NCBI RefSeq assembly: GCF_900461525.1
Contig: NZ_UGOD01000001.1
Location: forward strand, 2,697,001 to 2,761,000
Direction: 5' to 3'
Source: Legionella busanensis
GTDB lineage: Bacteria > Pseudomonadota > Gammaproteobacteria > Legionellales > Legionellaceae
DNA: 64,000 nt
Of the stretch, positions 18,842 through 28,331 are shown in pieces (positions within the stretch are counted from its first letter, which is position 1; each line of letters begins with the position of its first letter). Position numbers and translations under genes: made by a program. The notes under the pieces are model-generated. The model did no database searches and was not told where the DNA came from. It saw nothing but the letters and a program-made list of their open reading frames with translations.

Positions 18842-21403
18842 TTACTTACATTGTTTATGTAACAGCCCATAAACTTCATCAAAGGGCAGAGGTTTACTAA
18901 ACAGATAACCCTGATAATAATTACAGCCAAATTTTTTCAAAATTTTTAATTGCTCTTTGGTTTCAACACCTTCTGCTATAACTTTTACATTTAATGAATT
19001 AGCCATGGCAATAATTGCTTTCACAATTGCCTGACAATTCTCATCATTAGCTAATTGAGAAATAAAAAACTGATCAATTTTAATGACATCTATCATAAGA
19101 TCTTTTAAATGAACAAAAGAGGAATAACCTATACCAAAATCATCAATTGATAGCTTAACCCCTAATTCCTTAAGTTTTTTAATAGTGGCAATATTTGAAT
19201 CTTTAAGCCCCATTAGCGCTGTTTCAGTAATTTCAATTTCTAAATACGTAGGTTTGATATGTGTTGATTTTAAGATAGTTTTTAAACGTTCAATAAATTG
19301 GAAATCCAGTTGTTGAACTGAAATATTTACTGCAATATTAATATCTTTACACAATCCTTCATTTTTCCAACTTTTAATTTGATAGCATGCAGTGTGTAAA
19401 ACCCATTCACCTATTGGAATCATCAAACTACTCTCTTCAGCTAACGAAATAAATTGCTTAGGATAAATCAATTGATTACTGCCATTATTCCAACGAATCA
19501 AGGCTTCTAAGCCACTTATTCTGCCGGTTTTAACTTCAACCTGTGGTTGATAATAAAGAATAAATTCTTGTTTTTTTAATGCCTTATGTAAGTTACTTTC
19601 TAAGGTTAACTTTTGCTGAGTAAAGGCTTCAATTGCATGTGCATAAAATTGATAGCGATTACGGCCATGTATTTTTGCATAATACATGGCCATATCTGCA
19701 TTTTTAATAAGGGTAGTAAAATTTTCCCCGTCAGTTGGGCAAATTGCTATGCCAATACTAGCTGTTACATGAAATTTTTTCTTGCGTAAATTAAAAGGTT
19801 TTTCTAACACATTTAATAGATTTTGGGCAATAAGACCAATATCATTCTTCTGTTTTACTTCAGGTAAAATAATGACAAACTCATCACCACCGACGCGCGA
19901 AATAATATCTAAACTACGAACATTATGACGAATTCTATTTGCTACTTCTTTTAATAGCAAATCACCATAATCATGCCCCATCATGTCGTTTATTTTCTTA
20001 AAGTTATCTAAATCTATGTAGCATACTCCTAGCATATTCTGTTGAACTTTAGTATTTAAAATAGCTCGATTTAAGTCATTTTCTAATGAAGCACGATTTC
20101 TAAAACCTGTTAATACATCATGCTCTGCTAAATAAAGAAGCTCACTTTCAGCCCGTTTTCTTTTAATAAACATGCCTATATGACTACCAATATTAGTAAA
20201 AACGGATATTAAATTAATATTAGGAATATCTAAAAATTTACTAAAAAAAACAATGACTCCGATAACTTCACGGTTATAAATAATTGGTAGACCAAAAAAA
20301 CTCCTTAACCCCTTTTTAATAAAGGGTTTAGCTTCTTCTGCAATAGCATGATTTTTTAAGTTAATAATCCAGTGTGGCTTCTTTAATTGCCAAATAAGAC
20401 CAGGTAATCTTTTGCCTATAGTACATTTTTTACCATGATTTATTTTACTTAACTCATGGTAATTCTCATTGGCATACCAAAATGAAACGGAATAAAGCTC
20501 ATCTTTTTGTTGATCAAGCGCCCATAGCTCCCCTACTTGCCAGTCAAATATCTCACAAATTGTTTTTAAAATATTATGAGCTGCATAATCTAAGTTAGGT
20601 GCTTCAGATAAGGCAGAAGTTACGCGATATTGGATCGCCAACTGCTGTTCATGCAGCTTTGCTTTAGTGATATTATGAATAATAATGGCTGCACTTGTTA
20701 CTTTATTAAATTTTGCTTCTAACGGTGAAATAGTCAGAGTAACATTTAACAAATTACCCTTTTTACTTTTTAAAATAGTTTCATAATTGATAATCTTGGC
20801 TCCTGCCTCAATTTGCTGAACTATTTTTTTAAACTCGCTATAGCGCTCTTCTGGGAAAAGGAGTTGAAATGATTGGCCAATTATTTCTTCAGCAGAATAG
20901 TGGTATATTTGTTCTGCAGCGCTATTCCAATTAAGAATAATTCCTTGCGTGGTAACGCTTAAAATCGCATCAAATGTGTTCTCAACGATTGCTGCCAATT
21001 CGCAGGTAGATTGTTTAACCTTCTCACGCTCAATAGCATAATGAATAGCACGCGCTAATGAATTAGGCGTGACCTCAGTTTTAAGTAAGTAATCTTGTAT
21101 ACCTTCTTTAAAAGCACTTAAAGCAAGTTGCTCATTTTCTAAATCGCTGATGATAATAATAGGAATATCTGCTACTAACGGCGTTAACTTTTTAGAAGCT
21201 GCAATAATAGTCTTCTTATTAACACCTAAATCCATAATAATGATATCAAATTCATCCAAATTTTTTATTATTTGCTTAAGCTTAGAAAGAGTAATCACCC
21301 TAAATTCAAACTTTTTAATTGACGATAAAAATCCTTGAATTAAAGTTGAGTTCCCTTTTTTATCTTCAATAATTAATAATTTGATCTTCTTAATTATGGT
21401 CAT
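18842..21403 (-). CDS. Hybrid c-di-GMP protein: REC-PAS-GAF-GGDEF-EAL
   Basis: An 853-residue cytoplasmic signalling protein. The order is a receiver-like domain (1-125; acidic patch near IIEDKK and Asp in IIIMDLG), a PAS domain (about 135-250; IVENTFDAILSVT), a GAF domain (about 265-415), GGDEF (about 425-580) and EAL (about 595-850). The GGDEF motif is intact (RVGGDEFVI) with an RxxD inhibitory site (RSLD) five residues ahead. The EAL domain keeps LEALIRW, NISVQQL, EITETALM, DDFGIGYSSF and VIAEGVET. Both diguanylate cyclase and phosphodiesterase activity are therefore possible. It lies 19 bp downstream of a stand-alone response regulator, probably in one operon. Confidence 0.93.
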   Translation of the reverse strand: MTIIKKIKLLIIEDKKGNSTLIQGFLSSIKKFEFRVITLSKLKQIIKNLDEFDIIIMDLGVNKKTIIAASKKLTPLVADIPIIIISDLENEQLALSAFKEGIQDYLLKTEVTPNSLARAIHYAIEREKVKQSTCELAAIVENTFDAILSVTTQGIILNWNSAAEQIYHYSAEEIIGQSFQLLFPEERYSEFKKIVQQIEAGAKIINYETILKSKKGNLLNVTLTISPLEAKFNKVTSAAIIIHNITKAKLHEQQLAIQYRVTSALSEAPNLDYAAHNILKTICEIFDWQVGELWALDQQKDELYSVSFWYANENYHELSKINHGKKCTIGKRLPGLIWQLKKPHWIINLKNHAIAEEAKPFIKKGLRSFFGLPIIYNREVIGVIVFFSKFLDIPNINLISVFTNIGSHIGMFIKRKRAESELLYLAEHDVLTGFRNRASLENDLNRAILNTKVQQNMLGVCYIDLDNFKKINDMMGHDYGDLLLKEVANRIRHNVRSLDIISRVGGDEFVIILPEVKQKNDIGLIAQNLLNVLEKPFNLRKKKFHVTASIGIAICPTDGENFTTLIKNADMAMYYAKIHGRNRYQFYAHAIEAFTQQKLTLESNLHKALKKQEFILYYQPQVEVKTGRISGLEALIRWNNGSNQLIYPKQFISLAEESSLMIPIGEWVLHTACYQIKSWKNEGLCKDINIAVNISVQQLDFQFIERLKTILKSTHIKPTYLEIEITETALMGLKDSNIATIKKLKELGVKLSIDDFGIGYSSFVHLKDLMIDVIKIDQFFISQLANDENCQAIVKAIIAMANSLNVKVIAEGVETKEQLKILKKFGCNYYQGYLFSKPLPFDEVYGLLHKQCK

Positions 21404-21422
21404 TTATTTACTCATAAATTCA

Positions 21423-21869
21423 TTACTCAATACGTGGTGGCAACGTTACAGTTTTAAACCAAAAATTTTCTATTGTTTTGATAGCCTCAATATATTGCTC
21501 GATGTCTAATGGCTTGGTAATGTAACAATTTGCATACATCTTATAGGCTTGCAAAATATCTTCTTCAGCGCTCAAGAGAGATAAAACAGCTATGGGAATT
21601 GCAGCAAGGGTAGGATCTTCTTTAATTTCTTTTAATACCTGTCTTCCGTCTTTTTTAGGTAAATTTAGGTCAAGAAGAATAAAATCGGGTCGCAGTGCAT
21701 TAGTATATTCCCCTTCTTGCCTTAAAAAAGCCATTGCTTCTACACCATCCATGACGATACTTAAATTAATTTTTAAGTTACTTTCTTTAAATACTTCCTC
21801 AGTTAACCGAATATCGCCAATACTGTCTTCAATTAACAAAATCTGTATGGGTTGTAGTCTTTCTCTCAT
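21423..21869 (-). CDS. Single-domain response regulator (CheY/Rcp1-like)
   Basis: A 148-residue receiver domain with no output domain. The acidic pocket is LLIEDS, the phospho-acceptor Asp is in FILLDLNLPKKDG, the switch Ser/Thr is in IAVLSLLSA and the conserved Lys is in CYITKPLD. The insertion between strands is typical of the Rcp1-type phytochrome-partner subgroup. I prefer the ATG at 21869 (GAGG five bases upstream) over the TTG six codons earlier. It precedes the GGDEF/EAL hybrid by 19 bp and may pass or sink phosphate for the same histidine kinase, which is not in the window. Confidence 0.92.
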   Translation of the reverse strand: MRERLQPIQILLIEDSIGDIRLTEEVFKESNLKINLSIVMDGVEAMAFLRQEGEYTNALRPDFILLDLNLPKKDGRQVLKEIKEDPTLAAIPIAVLSLLSAEEDILQAYKMYANCYITKPLDIEQYIEAIKTIENFWFKTVTLPPRIE

Positions 21870-22188
21870 AAGCGCCTCGTTTAACAAGAAAAAAGAGGTA
21901 AACTTCTTATTAACCTTAAATTTATGTAAATTTTACATTTAACCTTCTAAGTAATTCCCAATATCCTTAATTGACTAAATTAATAATTTTATGCATAGTT
22001 CCATTTACTTAGTTTCATTCACCTTTAATTTAGTATAGACAGTTACTCAGGTGAATTTGTTATAAAAGAGGCTAAGTTTTTTGGTAATGCTAAACAAATC
22101 TTATGTTATAAACGGGAAATAACTTGAGCGGGACTCGCTCAACATGAGTTAAACCTATAGACAAATAACTAACAATTTTGGATTAAAA

Positions 22189-22629
22189 ATGTCTTTTATT
22201 CTCAATGATCAAATTCGTTTGACTTGCTTTGAATTAGGTGATGGTCCTGTTTCTAAGATTTTACTTAAAAATAACGCAGATTATCCATGGTTGATTCTGG
22301 TTCCTAAAGTTGAAAATATTCAGGAAATTGATCAATTACCTACTAAATTAAGATATTTATTAACTGACGAAATTTGTCATCTTTCTCAGTTGGTACGTAC
22401 TTATTTTAACATAGATAAAGTCAATATTGGCGCTTTAGGCAATATTGTTTCACAATTACATATTCATATCATTGGTCGCAAAAAAGGTGATAAATTGTGG
22501 CCCCATTCAGTTTGGCAGGAAACTGAAAGCACTTTCTATGAAGCCTCTACTTTACAAGTATTAAAAGATGATTTATGTAAAAAAATTAAGGTTATTTTTC
22601 AAGAAGATAAAGCATTTGAGTTAATTTAA
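22189..22629 (+). CDS. HIT-family nucleotide hydrolase-like protein
   Basis: A 146-residue histidine-triad protein. The triad is SQLHIHIIGR; the upstream PWLILVPKVENIQEI and DEICHLSQLVR helix-strand blocks match the HIT domain. HIT enzymes hydrolyse or transfer nucleotidyl groups (for example AMP-lysine or Ap4A), but the substrate cannot be read here. GGAT precedes the ATG. It ends 7 bp from a convergent methyltransferase gene. The roughly 300 bp upstream, back to 21870, is a non-coding divergent promoter region. Confidence 0.88.
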   Translation: MSFILNDQIRLTCFELGDGPVSKILLKNNADYPWLILVPKVENIQEIDQLPTKLRYLLTDEICHLSQLVRTYFNIDKVNIGALGNIVSQLHIHIIGRKKGDKLWPHSVWQETESTFYEASTLQVLKDDLCKKIKVIFQEDKAFELI

Positions 22630-22636
22630 AGTTACT

Positions 22637-23485
22637 TTATTTTAAAAATTTAACATGAATAATACCACCGCGTTTAAATAAATCAAAAAATAACATCCTT
22701 AAACGAATATAAAATGGAAAGGAGGATTTAAATTTTATTGGTTGAAAATAAGTCTTTTGTGAAATCAATCTTATATTGCTTGACCAATACTCAAGCTCAT
22801 GACCATAATCAAGCCCCCATTGTAATTTCGCATCTCGCATATCGGCTTCGTTCAAAATTCCATTAACATGATTAAGACTTATGTTGGGAATAGCATCAAA
22901 AATCAATTCACTCTCAGGAAATTGCAAAGCCATATTGTTTAGGAGTGTTTGTACTTGCTCTTTTTGAAAATACATAAACAGCCCACCAGCAAGGAAAAAG
23001 ACACGCTTACTTATTTCCTTAACTCTATTTATCCAATCCAAATCAAGAACTGATGCAGCAAGGTAATGAACGCGTTGATTTGGCGGGGGTAATAATTGTT
23101 CGCGAAGTTTAGTAACAGCTGGTAAATCGATATCAATCCATGTCAATTGATTATTATCAACTCGATACAATGTTGTATCTAAACCTGCCCCTAAATTTAC
23201 GATAGTAGCCTTAGGCGTTTTTTCTAAATAAGCGTTAATTGCCTCATCAAATTGGTAAGCGCGAGCCAGCATCCAAATTGCAGTTGAATAACCAATATGT
23301 GCAAATAGTTTATCAAAATCATAATTAATTTCTTGAATAAATTTAATGGCTTGCGCATCATATATAGGTGGATTAGGTAATTGGCTAAATTTAGCCCGAG
23401 CAATTAAGGGTAGTAAAAGTGTTTGAGGTACGCCTGTTAAATCAAAATCCACCTTTTTATTTTGCATGTTAATTCCATGTTTCAT
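22637..23485 (-). CDS. Class I SAM methyltransferase of the LCMT/PPM1 type
   Basis: A 282-residue O-methyltransferase-like protein. The SAM-binding motif is ATIVNLGAGLDTTLYRV; WIDIDLPAVTKLR follows and the later block FFLAGGLFMYFQKEQVQTLL matches the leucine carboxyl methyltransferase superfamily seen in bacterial small-molecule and polyketide methylation. The ATG at 23467 (MQNKK) has GGA six bases upstream and may be the real start; the ATG at 23485 adds six residues. The target is unknown. Confidence 0.85.
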   Translation of the reverse strand: MKHGINMQNKKVDFDLTGVPQTLLLPLIARAKFSQLPNPPIYDAQAIKFIQEINYDFDKLFAHIGYSTAIWMLARAYQFDEAINAYLEKTPKATIVNLGAGLDTTLYRVDNNQLTWIDIDLPAVTKLREQLLPPPNQRVHYLAASVLDLDWINRVKEISKRVFFLAGGLFMYFQKEQVQTLLNNMALQFPESELIFDAIPNISLNHVNGILNEADMRDAKLQWGLDYGHELEYWSSNIRLISQKTYFQPIKFKSSFPFYIRLRMLFFDLFKRGGIIHVKFLK

Positions 23486-23690
23486 CTAGCAGCATTTATA
23501 ATCTTCTTAACTTAAGCTACAGTCCTTTTATTATAATAATTTTAGTTAAATTTTTACTATTTAGCTTAACATGCATTAATGATTTTAATGGTCAAGTTTA
23601 TAGTAATTTATAAAATTGACTTTAATTGCTCTACTAAATACTATTTGGTGCTTTAAAATTGTTAAGTTAACTTAAGTAAATCTTTCTAAA

Positions 23691-24632
23691 GTGAATGACC
23701 CTATCATGTTATTGCCACAAACAAAGGTAGCTTATTTAGAACCTGGAGACACAATTGATATAATAGCGCCCTCTTCTAAGTGTCATCCAAGTGTCTTAGA
23801 TAAATTTAGAGACATCATTCATTCTTGGGGCCTTCATTGTCATATTCCGAATGATTTATTTGGTGATAATCTGCTTTATGCAAATAGTGATGAGAAACGC
23901 TTTACTCACCTACAAAATGCACTTTTAAATCCTAATTCAAAAGCTGTTTGGTGCTTACTAGGTGGATATGGTTCGACTAAATTAATGCCAAGGTTAAACC
24001 AAATTAAACTACCACCTCATTCTAAACTACTCATGGGATTTAGTGATATTACGGCATTACATATTTTCTTGCAGAATCAGTGGGGCTGGCCTACTTTAGG
24101 TGCTCCCTCCGGCTATCAAGTATCGCTAAATCGAGTTGCTAAAACATCTGTTGAACTCTTACAAACCATCCTCTTTAGGAAAGAAGAGTCGCTTATCTAT
24201 GATAATATTACGCCGCTAAACCAGTTAGCTAACAAACAACACACGATAACGGCGCCAATTATTGGAGGCAATTTACATTTAATTCAAGCAAGCCTTGGTA
24301 CATTTTGGCAAATTAATGCAACTGAAAAAATATTATTTATTGAAGAGTTTAATGAGCGAGCTTATCGTATCGATAGAATATTAGCCCAATTGGAGCAAGC
24401 CGGTATATTTAAAGGCGCAATGGCAATCTTGTTTGGCGATATGATTGATAAAGGCGAACCTGATGGTCGTTTTCTTGTTAAAGACGTCATCCAAGAGTTT
24501 GCAACACAATGTGCTTTGCCCGTACTGCAGATAAGTAACATTGGACATGGCGCAATTAATAATCCTCTTTTACTGGGCCACCCTGCAACATTAGTTATGA
24601 AAGAATCTTGTTATTTAGAATTTCTACTTTAG
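23691..24632 (+). CDS. ldcA: LD-carboxypeptidase (S66), muropeptide recycling
   Basis: A 313-residue cytoplasmic serine peptidase that removes the terminal D-Ala from murein tetrapeptides. The nucleophile is in LLMGFSDITAL (Ser118), the catalytic Glu in FIEEFNERAYRIDR and the His in ISNIGHGAINN (His286). The N-terminal GDTIDIIAPSS and GGYGSTKLMPRL blocks are typical. The first in-frame start is GTG at 23691; ATG at 23706 is possible. The last 140 bp are repeated as a decayed copy 300 bp downstream. Confidence 0.9.
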   Translation: MNDPIMLLPQTKVAYLEPGDTIDIIAPSSKCHPSVLDKFRDIIHSWGLHCHIPNDLFGDNLLYANSDEKRFTHLQNALLNPNSKAVWCLLGGYGSTKLMPRLNQIKLPPHSKLLMGFSDITALHIFLQNQWGWPTLGAPSGYQVSLNRVAKTSVELLQTILFRKEESLIYDNITPLNQLANKQHTITAPIIGGNLHLIQASLGTFWQINATEKILFIEEFNERAYRIDRILAQLEQAGIFKGAMAILFGDMIDKGEPDGRFLVKDVIQEFATQCALPVLQISNIGHGAINNPLLLGHPATLVMKESCYLEFLL

Positions 24633-24649
24633 ATTAATTTAAAACAGAA

Positions 24650-24850
24650 GAATAAACAGTATCAATACCTCGTTAGTGTCTTCAATAATATTATCTCAGG
24701 CATTATCCACAGTATATTTATCATTACCAGCGCCACCATCAAGAACGTCATTGCCGGCCAAGCCACTTAGACTATCATTAGCTCCATATCCTTTTATTAT
24801 ATCGTCATAATCTGTCCCTACTAAATTATCCTCGCTCTACCCATCTTTAA
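24650..24850 (-). pseudogene. RTX (Ca2+-binding nonapeptide repeat) gene fragment
   Basis: The minus strand encodes [20 protein letters not shown] and then [11 protein letters not shown], a clear run of GG-x-G-x-D type nonapeptide repeats. It is followed by an in-frame TGA (GGA to TGA is the simplest origin) and DNIIEDTNE, the standard RTX follow-on segment. There is no start, no large ORF and another stop upstream. This is the scrap of a secreted type I exported RTX protein, which no longer functions here. Confidence 0.75.
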
Positions 24851-24921
24851 TAATCATTACAACCTCGGCACATAAGTATATATTTTGAACAATTGCTTAT
24901 AAATATAGTAAGAAATATTAA

Positions 24922-25068
24922 ATTTTGACGATATGATTGATAAAGGCAAACCTGATAGTCGTTTTCTTGTTAAAGAAGTCATTTAAGAATTTGCAACACA
25001 GTGCGCTCTACTGATCTTACAGAAAAGTAATATTAAGCATGGCACAATTAATAACTCTCTGTTGCTGG
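24922..25068 (+). pseudogene. Decayed partial duplicate of the LD-carboxypeptidase gene
   Basis: These bases match 24436-24582 inside the intact gene over nearly their whole length (for example the shared GATATGATTGATAAAGGC). Differences include an early TAA within the Val-Ile-Gln region and loss of the GHG active-site context. The copy starts and ends abruptly, and its right end runs into a GTTGGGC hairpin repeat. The RTX scrap lies between the two copies, so a duplication or insertion event probably created both. Confidence 0.85.
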
Positions 25069-25158
25069 TTGGGCTAAACGAAGTGCAGCCCAACAAATTA
25101 TAAAATGATACATGCCTCAGAGTTATAACTGTTGGGCTACGTATGCTTAGCCCAATTT
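25067..25158. repeat. Two GTTGGGC-type hairpin repeats
   Basis: One copy spans about 25067-25097 (GGTTGGGCT ... AGCCCAACAA) and a second about 25127-25158 (TGTTGGGCTACG ... TAGCCCAATTT). They sit directly downstream of the ABC exporter gene on its strand and could stop its transcript, though no T-run of note follows. The same family is present at 13.2-13.4, 15.5 and 63.4 kb. Confidence 0.75.
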
Positions 25159-25165
25159 ACATATG

Positions 25166-27259
25166 CTATTCTTTATTTAATTTACTCAAATCAACTACCC
25201 TATCTGCCATAGCAATCGTTTCTTGGCGATGAGCAATAATAATTTGGGTTATTTCTAATGCTTTAAGAGATTGATTAATTGCTAATTCATTTCGCGCATC
25301 TAAATGACTAGTTGCTTCATCTAAAAATAATATTCTTGGCCTTTTATAAAGCGCTCGTGCTAATAAAATTCGCTGCTTTTGTCCCCCTGAAAATATAGAG
25401 CCCATCTCCCCTACTTGAGTTTCATATTGCATAGGAAGTTTTAAAATAGCTTCATGAATACAAGCAAGCTTTGCGACTTCATAAACATAATTGATATCAA
25501 TTTCATCATTAAAGAAGGTAATGTTTTCTAGTATGGAGCCGGTTAGTAAGCAGTCTTCTTGCATGACTGAGGCAGTTAGCTGTCGATAGTTTTTCAAACC
25601 AAAATGCTTAAGGTTAATATCATCAAGATATATCTCTCCTCCTTCAGGTACTAATAAGCCCATCATGACTTTCAACAAAGTTGATTTACCACAGCCAGAA
25701 GGTCCTATAATTGCTATTTTTTCTCCGACATTAACTGTGAGGCTAATATTTTTTAAAATGTAAGGATCACTTATATGGTAGCGAAAATTAATATTTCGAA
25801 TTTCTAATCTTCCTTGCATTAACTCATATCTTCCAGCCCCTTCTGCAACTACTTCAGGTTGTTGAAAAATTAAATCACCTAATCGATTTAATTGAATAGT
25901 AATAAGTTTATAATCGAAAGCATAACGAATAAAAGAAGACGCTTTGTTAATTAAAAGAAGACGATAAGCAAGAAAAGCGACTAACATACCAGTGGAAAAT
26001 CGATTTTCTAAAGTCAGCATTATACCAGCACATATAATAACGATATGATCAATCTGAAATAGTAATTGATTAATTATGTTATAAAACGTATTTAACCTAG
26101 ATATAATGATATCAGCGTTTAAAGCTTGAATATAATTATTATACCAAATATTAAAACGTACATGTTCTTTAGCAAACGTTTTAATTGGCATAATTCCTTG
26201 CAAGGTTTCTAAAAATATGGATGCTGCTTTTGCATGCTGCACAACTGAGTTTTCTGTTTGATTTTTTAGACTTTGATAAGATAAATAACGAATTATTAAA
26301 TATAATAAAAGACTACAGCAGGTGATTAACGTTAACTTTAAACTATATATAACCATCACTACCAAATTAATAATAACCATTAAACCATCAAGTATAGTAT
26401 TAATAAACTCAGTACTAATTTTTCTTTGTACTTGATCAATAGTTTGAAATTTTGCTTGAATGTCTCCTTTATAACGATGAAAGAAAAAATCCAATGGTAG
26501 TTTTAAAAGATGCTTAATTAAATTGGCTGAAAATTGTTCGGTAAGATAAGTTGTTAAATAATTAACAGAATAACTTCGACTATATTCTATAATACTTTGT
26601 AGCAATACAAAAATTAAAAAAGCGCAAACAATTATATAAAGATTATTTAAATTATTAGTATTAATAACATTGTCCATTACGTATTGAAGAAGTAATGGAT
26701 TTATTAAGGCTAATACTTCAATTGTGAGTGATAGTAAAATTAAAAATATGATAAATTTATTAATCCCGGCAATCATTTTCATAAAATGAAGAAGGGTTAA
26801 TTTGTTATTTGCAATAACCTTTTGAAAATTCACTCCCTTTTCAGCTTCTAAAACGATACCAGTAAAAAACTTAGATACTTCTGAAAACGTACAGTGTCTA
26901 ATACCAATAGCTGGATCGTGAATAATAACATGATTTTTTTTCACCTCTTTTAAAACAACAAAGTGATTCATATTCCAATGTAAAATAGCAGGACAGCGAA
27001 TAAATTTAAGATCTTCTAAATCAATACGTATTGCTCTGGTCTTAAAATTTAAACTTTGCAATACATGAGTGAGATCAAACATATTAATCCCTTTTATTGA
27101 TGGCCTGCTTATGTTTCTGATTGATGATAAATTAAGATCATGTCCCCAATAATTACTAATCATAACAACACAAGCATGGCCACATTCTGCAATTTCATTT
27201 TGAAATATAATGGGCAGTTTATTGCTTTTCTTTAGGCTAAAATTTAATATATTTTTCAC
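25166..27259 (-). CDS. C39 peptidase-containing ABC exporter (PCAT) of the graspetide cluster
   Basis: A 697-residue bifunctional exporter that cuts the leader after Gly-Gly and exports the core. The N-terminal C39 peptidase is intact: oxyanion Gln20, catalytic Cys26 in AECGHACVVMI, His99 in NMNHFVVL and Asp115 in IIHDPAIG. A six-helix membrane domain follows (about 160-430). The ATPase has Walker A GPSGCGKST from residue 519, signature FSGGQKQRILLARAL, Walker B ILFLDEATSHLD and the switch His in IIIAHR. The start is GTG overlapping the adaptor stop by four bases. Both 58-aa precursors in the cluster have matching Gly-Gly leaders. Confidence 0.93.
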   Translation of the reverse strand: MKNILNFSLKKSNKLPIIFQNEIAECGHACVVMISNYWGHDLNLSSIRNISRPSIKGINMFDLTHVLQSLNFKTRAIRIDLEDLKFIRCPAILHWNMNHFVVLKEVKKNHVIIHDPAIGIRHCTFSEVSKFFTGIVLEAEKGVNFQKVIANNKLTLLHFMKMIAGINKFIIFLILLSLTIEVLALINPLLLQYVMDNVINTNNLNNLYIIVCAFLIFVLLQSIIEYSRSYSVNYLTTYLTEQFSANLIKHLLKLPLDFFFHRYKGDIQAKFQTIDQVQRKISTEFINTILDGLMVIINLVVMVIYSLKLTLITCCSLLLYLIIRYLSYQSLKNQTENSVVQHAKAASIFLETLQGIMPIKTFAKEHVRFNIWYNNYIQALNADIIISRLNTFYNIINQLLFQIDHIVIICAGIMLTLENRFSTGMLVAFLAYRLLLINKASSFIRYAFDYKLITIQLNRLGDLIFQQPEVVAEGAGRYELMQGRLEIRNINFRYHISDPYILKNISLTVNVGEKIAIIGPSGCGKSTLLKVMMGLLVPEGGEIYLDDINLKHFGLKNYRQLTASVMQEDCLLTGSILENITFFNDEIDINYVYEVAKLACIHEAILKLPMQYETQVGEMGSIFSGGQKQRILLARALYKRPRILFLDEATSHLDARNELAINQSLKALEITQIIIAHRQETIAMADRVVDLSKLNKE

Positions 27260-28269
27260 AATTTAAGCTCTCCATACATACTAAAGATAGGATCTAATAT
27301 CCATTGCCATATTTTTCGCTTTGGTCCACTAATAATTGCAGTTATAGTCAAACCTTGTTGTAATTTTTTTGGTTGACCATATACCATGACATATTGGCTT
27401 TTTAACTTAGCGTTAACTTTATAATATGGATAGCCTACTTGAATGGGTTTTTCGTCTTCATTATCAGTTAAAATTGTTTCATCTATTGAATCAATAACTG
27501 CCTTGTAACTACCAAAACGCTTATAAGGAAACGCATCATAACGGACAATAATTTTACTCGCTTTATTAATAAAACCAATTTGATTAACAGGAATAAATAA
27601 ATTAGCAATTAATTTAGATTTTATAGGTAAAATTTTTACTAAAGGCTTAGCTAAATTTACATATTGTCCTTCTTTAAATATATTAGATGCAATAACACCA
27701 TCTATAGGAGAGTAAATTTTGTAAAATTGTTCTTGTTTATACTTAATAATATCTAACTCTACAGCATTAAGGTTACGATTAAGCTCAAATATTTCCTGTT
27801 TTTTAGTATTATAAAAATCTAAAGAAATGTATTTTTTAGTAAGTAATATTTTAATTTTTTTTAGCTGAATTGATTTATTAATAATGTCATTCTTAATTGA
27901 TTGTTTTCTTTTTATTAAATTTTCTAAAATATTATTTTTATCTAGAAGCTGATTATCTACTAAAGAATTAATTAATAAAATAGCTTCGCCTTGCTTAACA
28001 AATTCCCCCTGTTTTTTATAGCTTTTAATAATTACACCACTTTTACTTGGATATAGGCTAAAAACCCCTTTTGAATCATTTAAATAACCGATTACTACAA
28101 ATTTATCCGAAAATTCACCAAATACTATAAATAAAATAATTATTAATAAAATAACTAGGCTACTATAAGTAAAAAATTTAAATGACAAAGGAGTATTAAT
28201 TGAGATTACACCTAAATGACTTATTTTTTTTTGATTAAATACTTCTTGTCTAAAGAATTCTTTTTTCAT
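27256..28269 (-). CDS. HlyD-family secretion adaptor of the graspetide cluster
   Basis: A 337-residue membrane fusion protein with one N-terminal transmembrane anchor (residues about 32-52, LVILLIIILFIVFG). Next come a lipoyl-like half-motif (YPSKSGVIIKSYKKQGEFVK), a helical hairpin (about 120-180), the second half-motif (IYSPIDGVIASNIFKEGQYV) and a C-terminal beta-barrel. It would link the ABC exporter to an outer-membrane channel supplied from elsewhere. Its stop overlaps the exporter start (GTGA), and it lies 62 bp after the upstream ligase gene. Confidence 0.9.
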   Translation of the reverse strand: MKKEFFRQEVFNQKKISHLGVISINTPLSFKFFTYSSLVILLIIILFIVFGEFSDKFVVIGYLNDSKGVFSLYPSKSGVIIKSYKKQGEFVKQGEAILLINSLVDNQLLDKNNILENLIKRKQSIKNDIINKSIQLKKIKILLTKKYISLDFYNTKKQEIFELNRNLNAVELDIIKYKQEQFYKIYSPIDGVIASNIFKEGQYVNLAKPLVKILPIKSKLIANLFIPVNQIGFINKASKIIVRYDAFPYKRFGSYKAVIDSIDETILTDNEDEKPIQVGYPYYKVNAKLKSQYVMVYGQPKKLQQGLTITAIISGPKRKIWQWILDPIFSMYGELKL

Positions 28270-28331
28270 AATAATTAAATATCAGCTCTGTAGGTTAATA
28301 GATATAAACTACAGAGTTAGATTAAAAAATA

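Noticed and set aside
25166-28269. ABC-HlyD pair as the type I exporter of the nearby RTX protein
   Set aside because: The exporter has an intact Cys-His-Asp C39 peptidase and the operon holds two Gly-Gly leader peptides, while the RTX gene is only a scrap.
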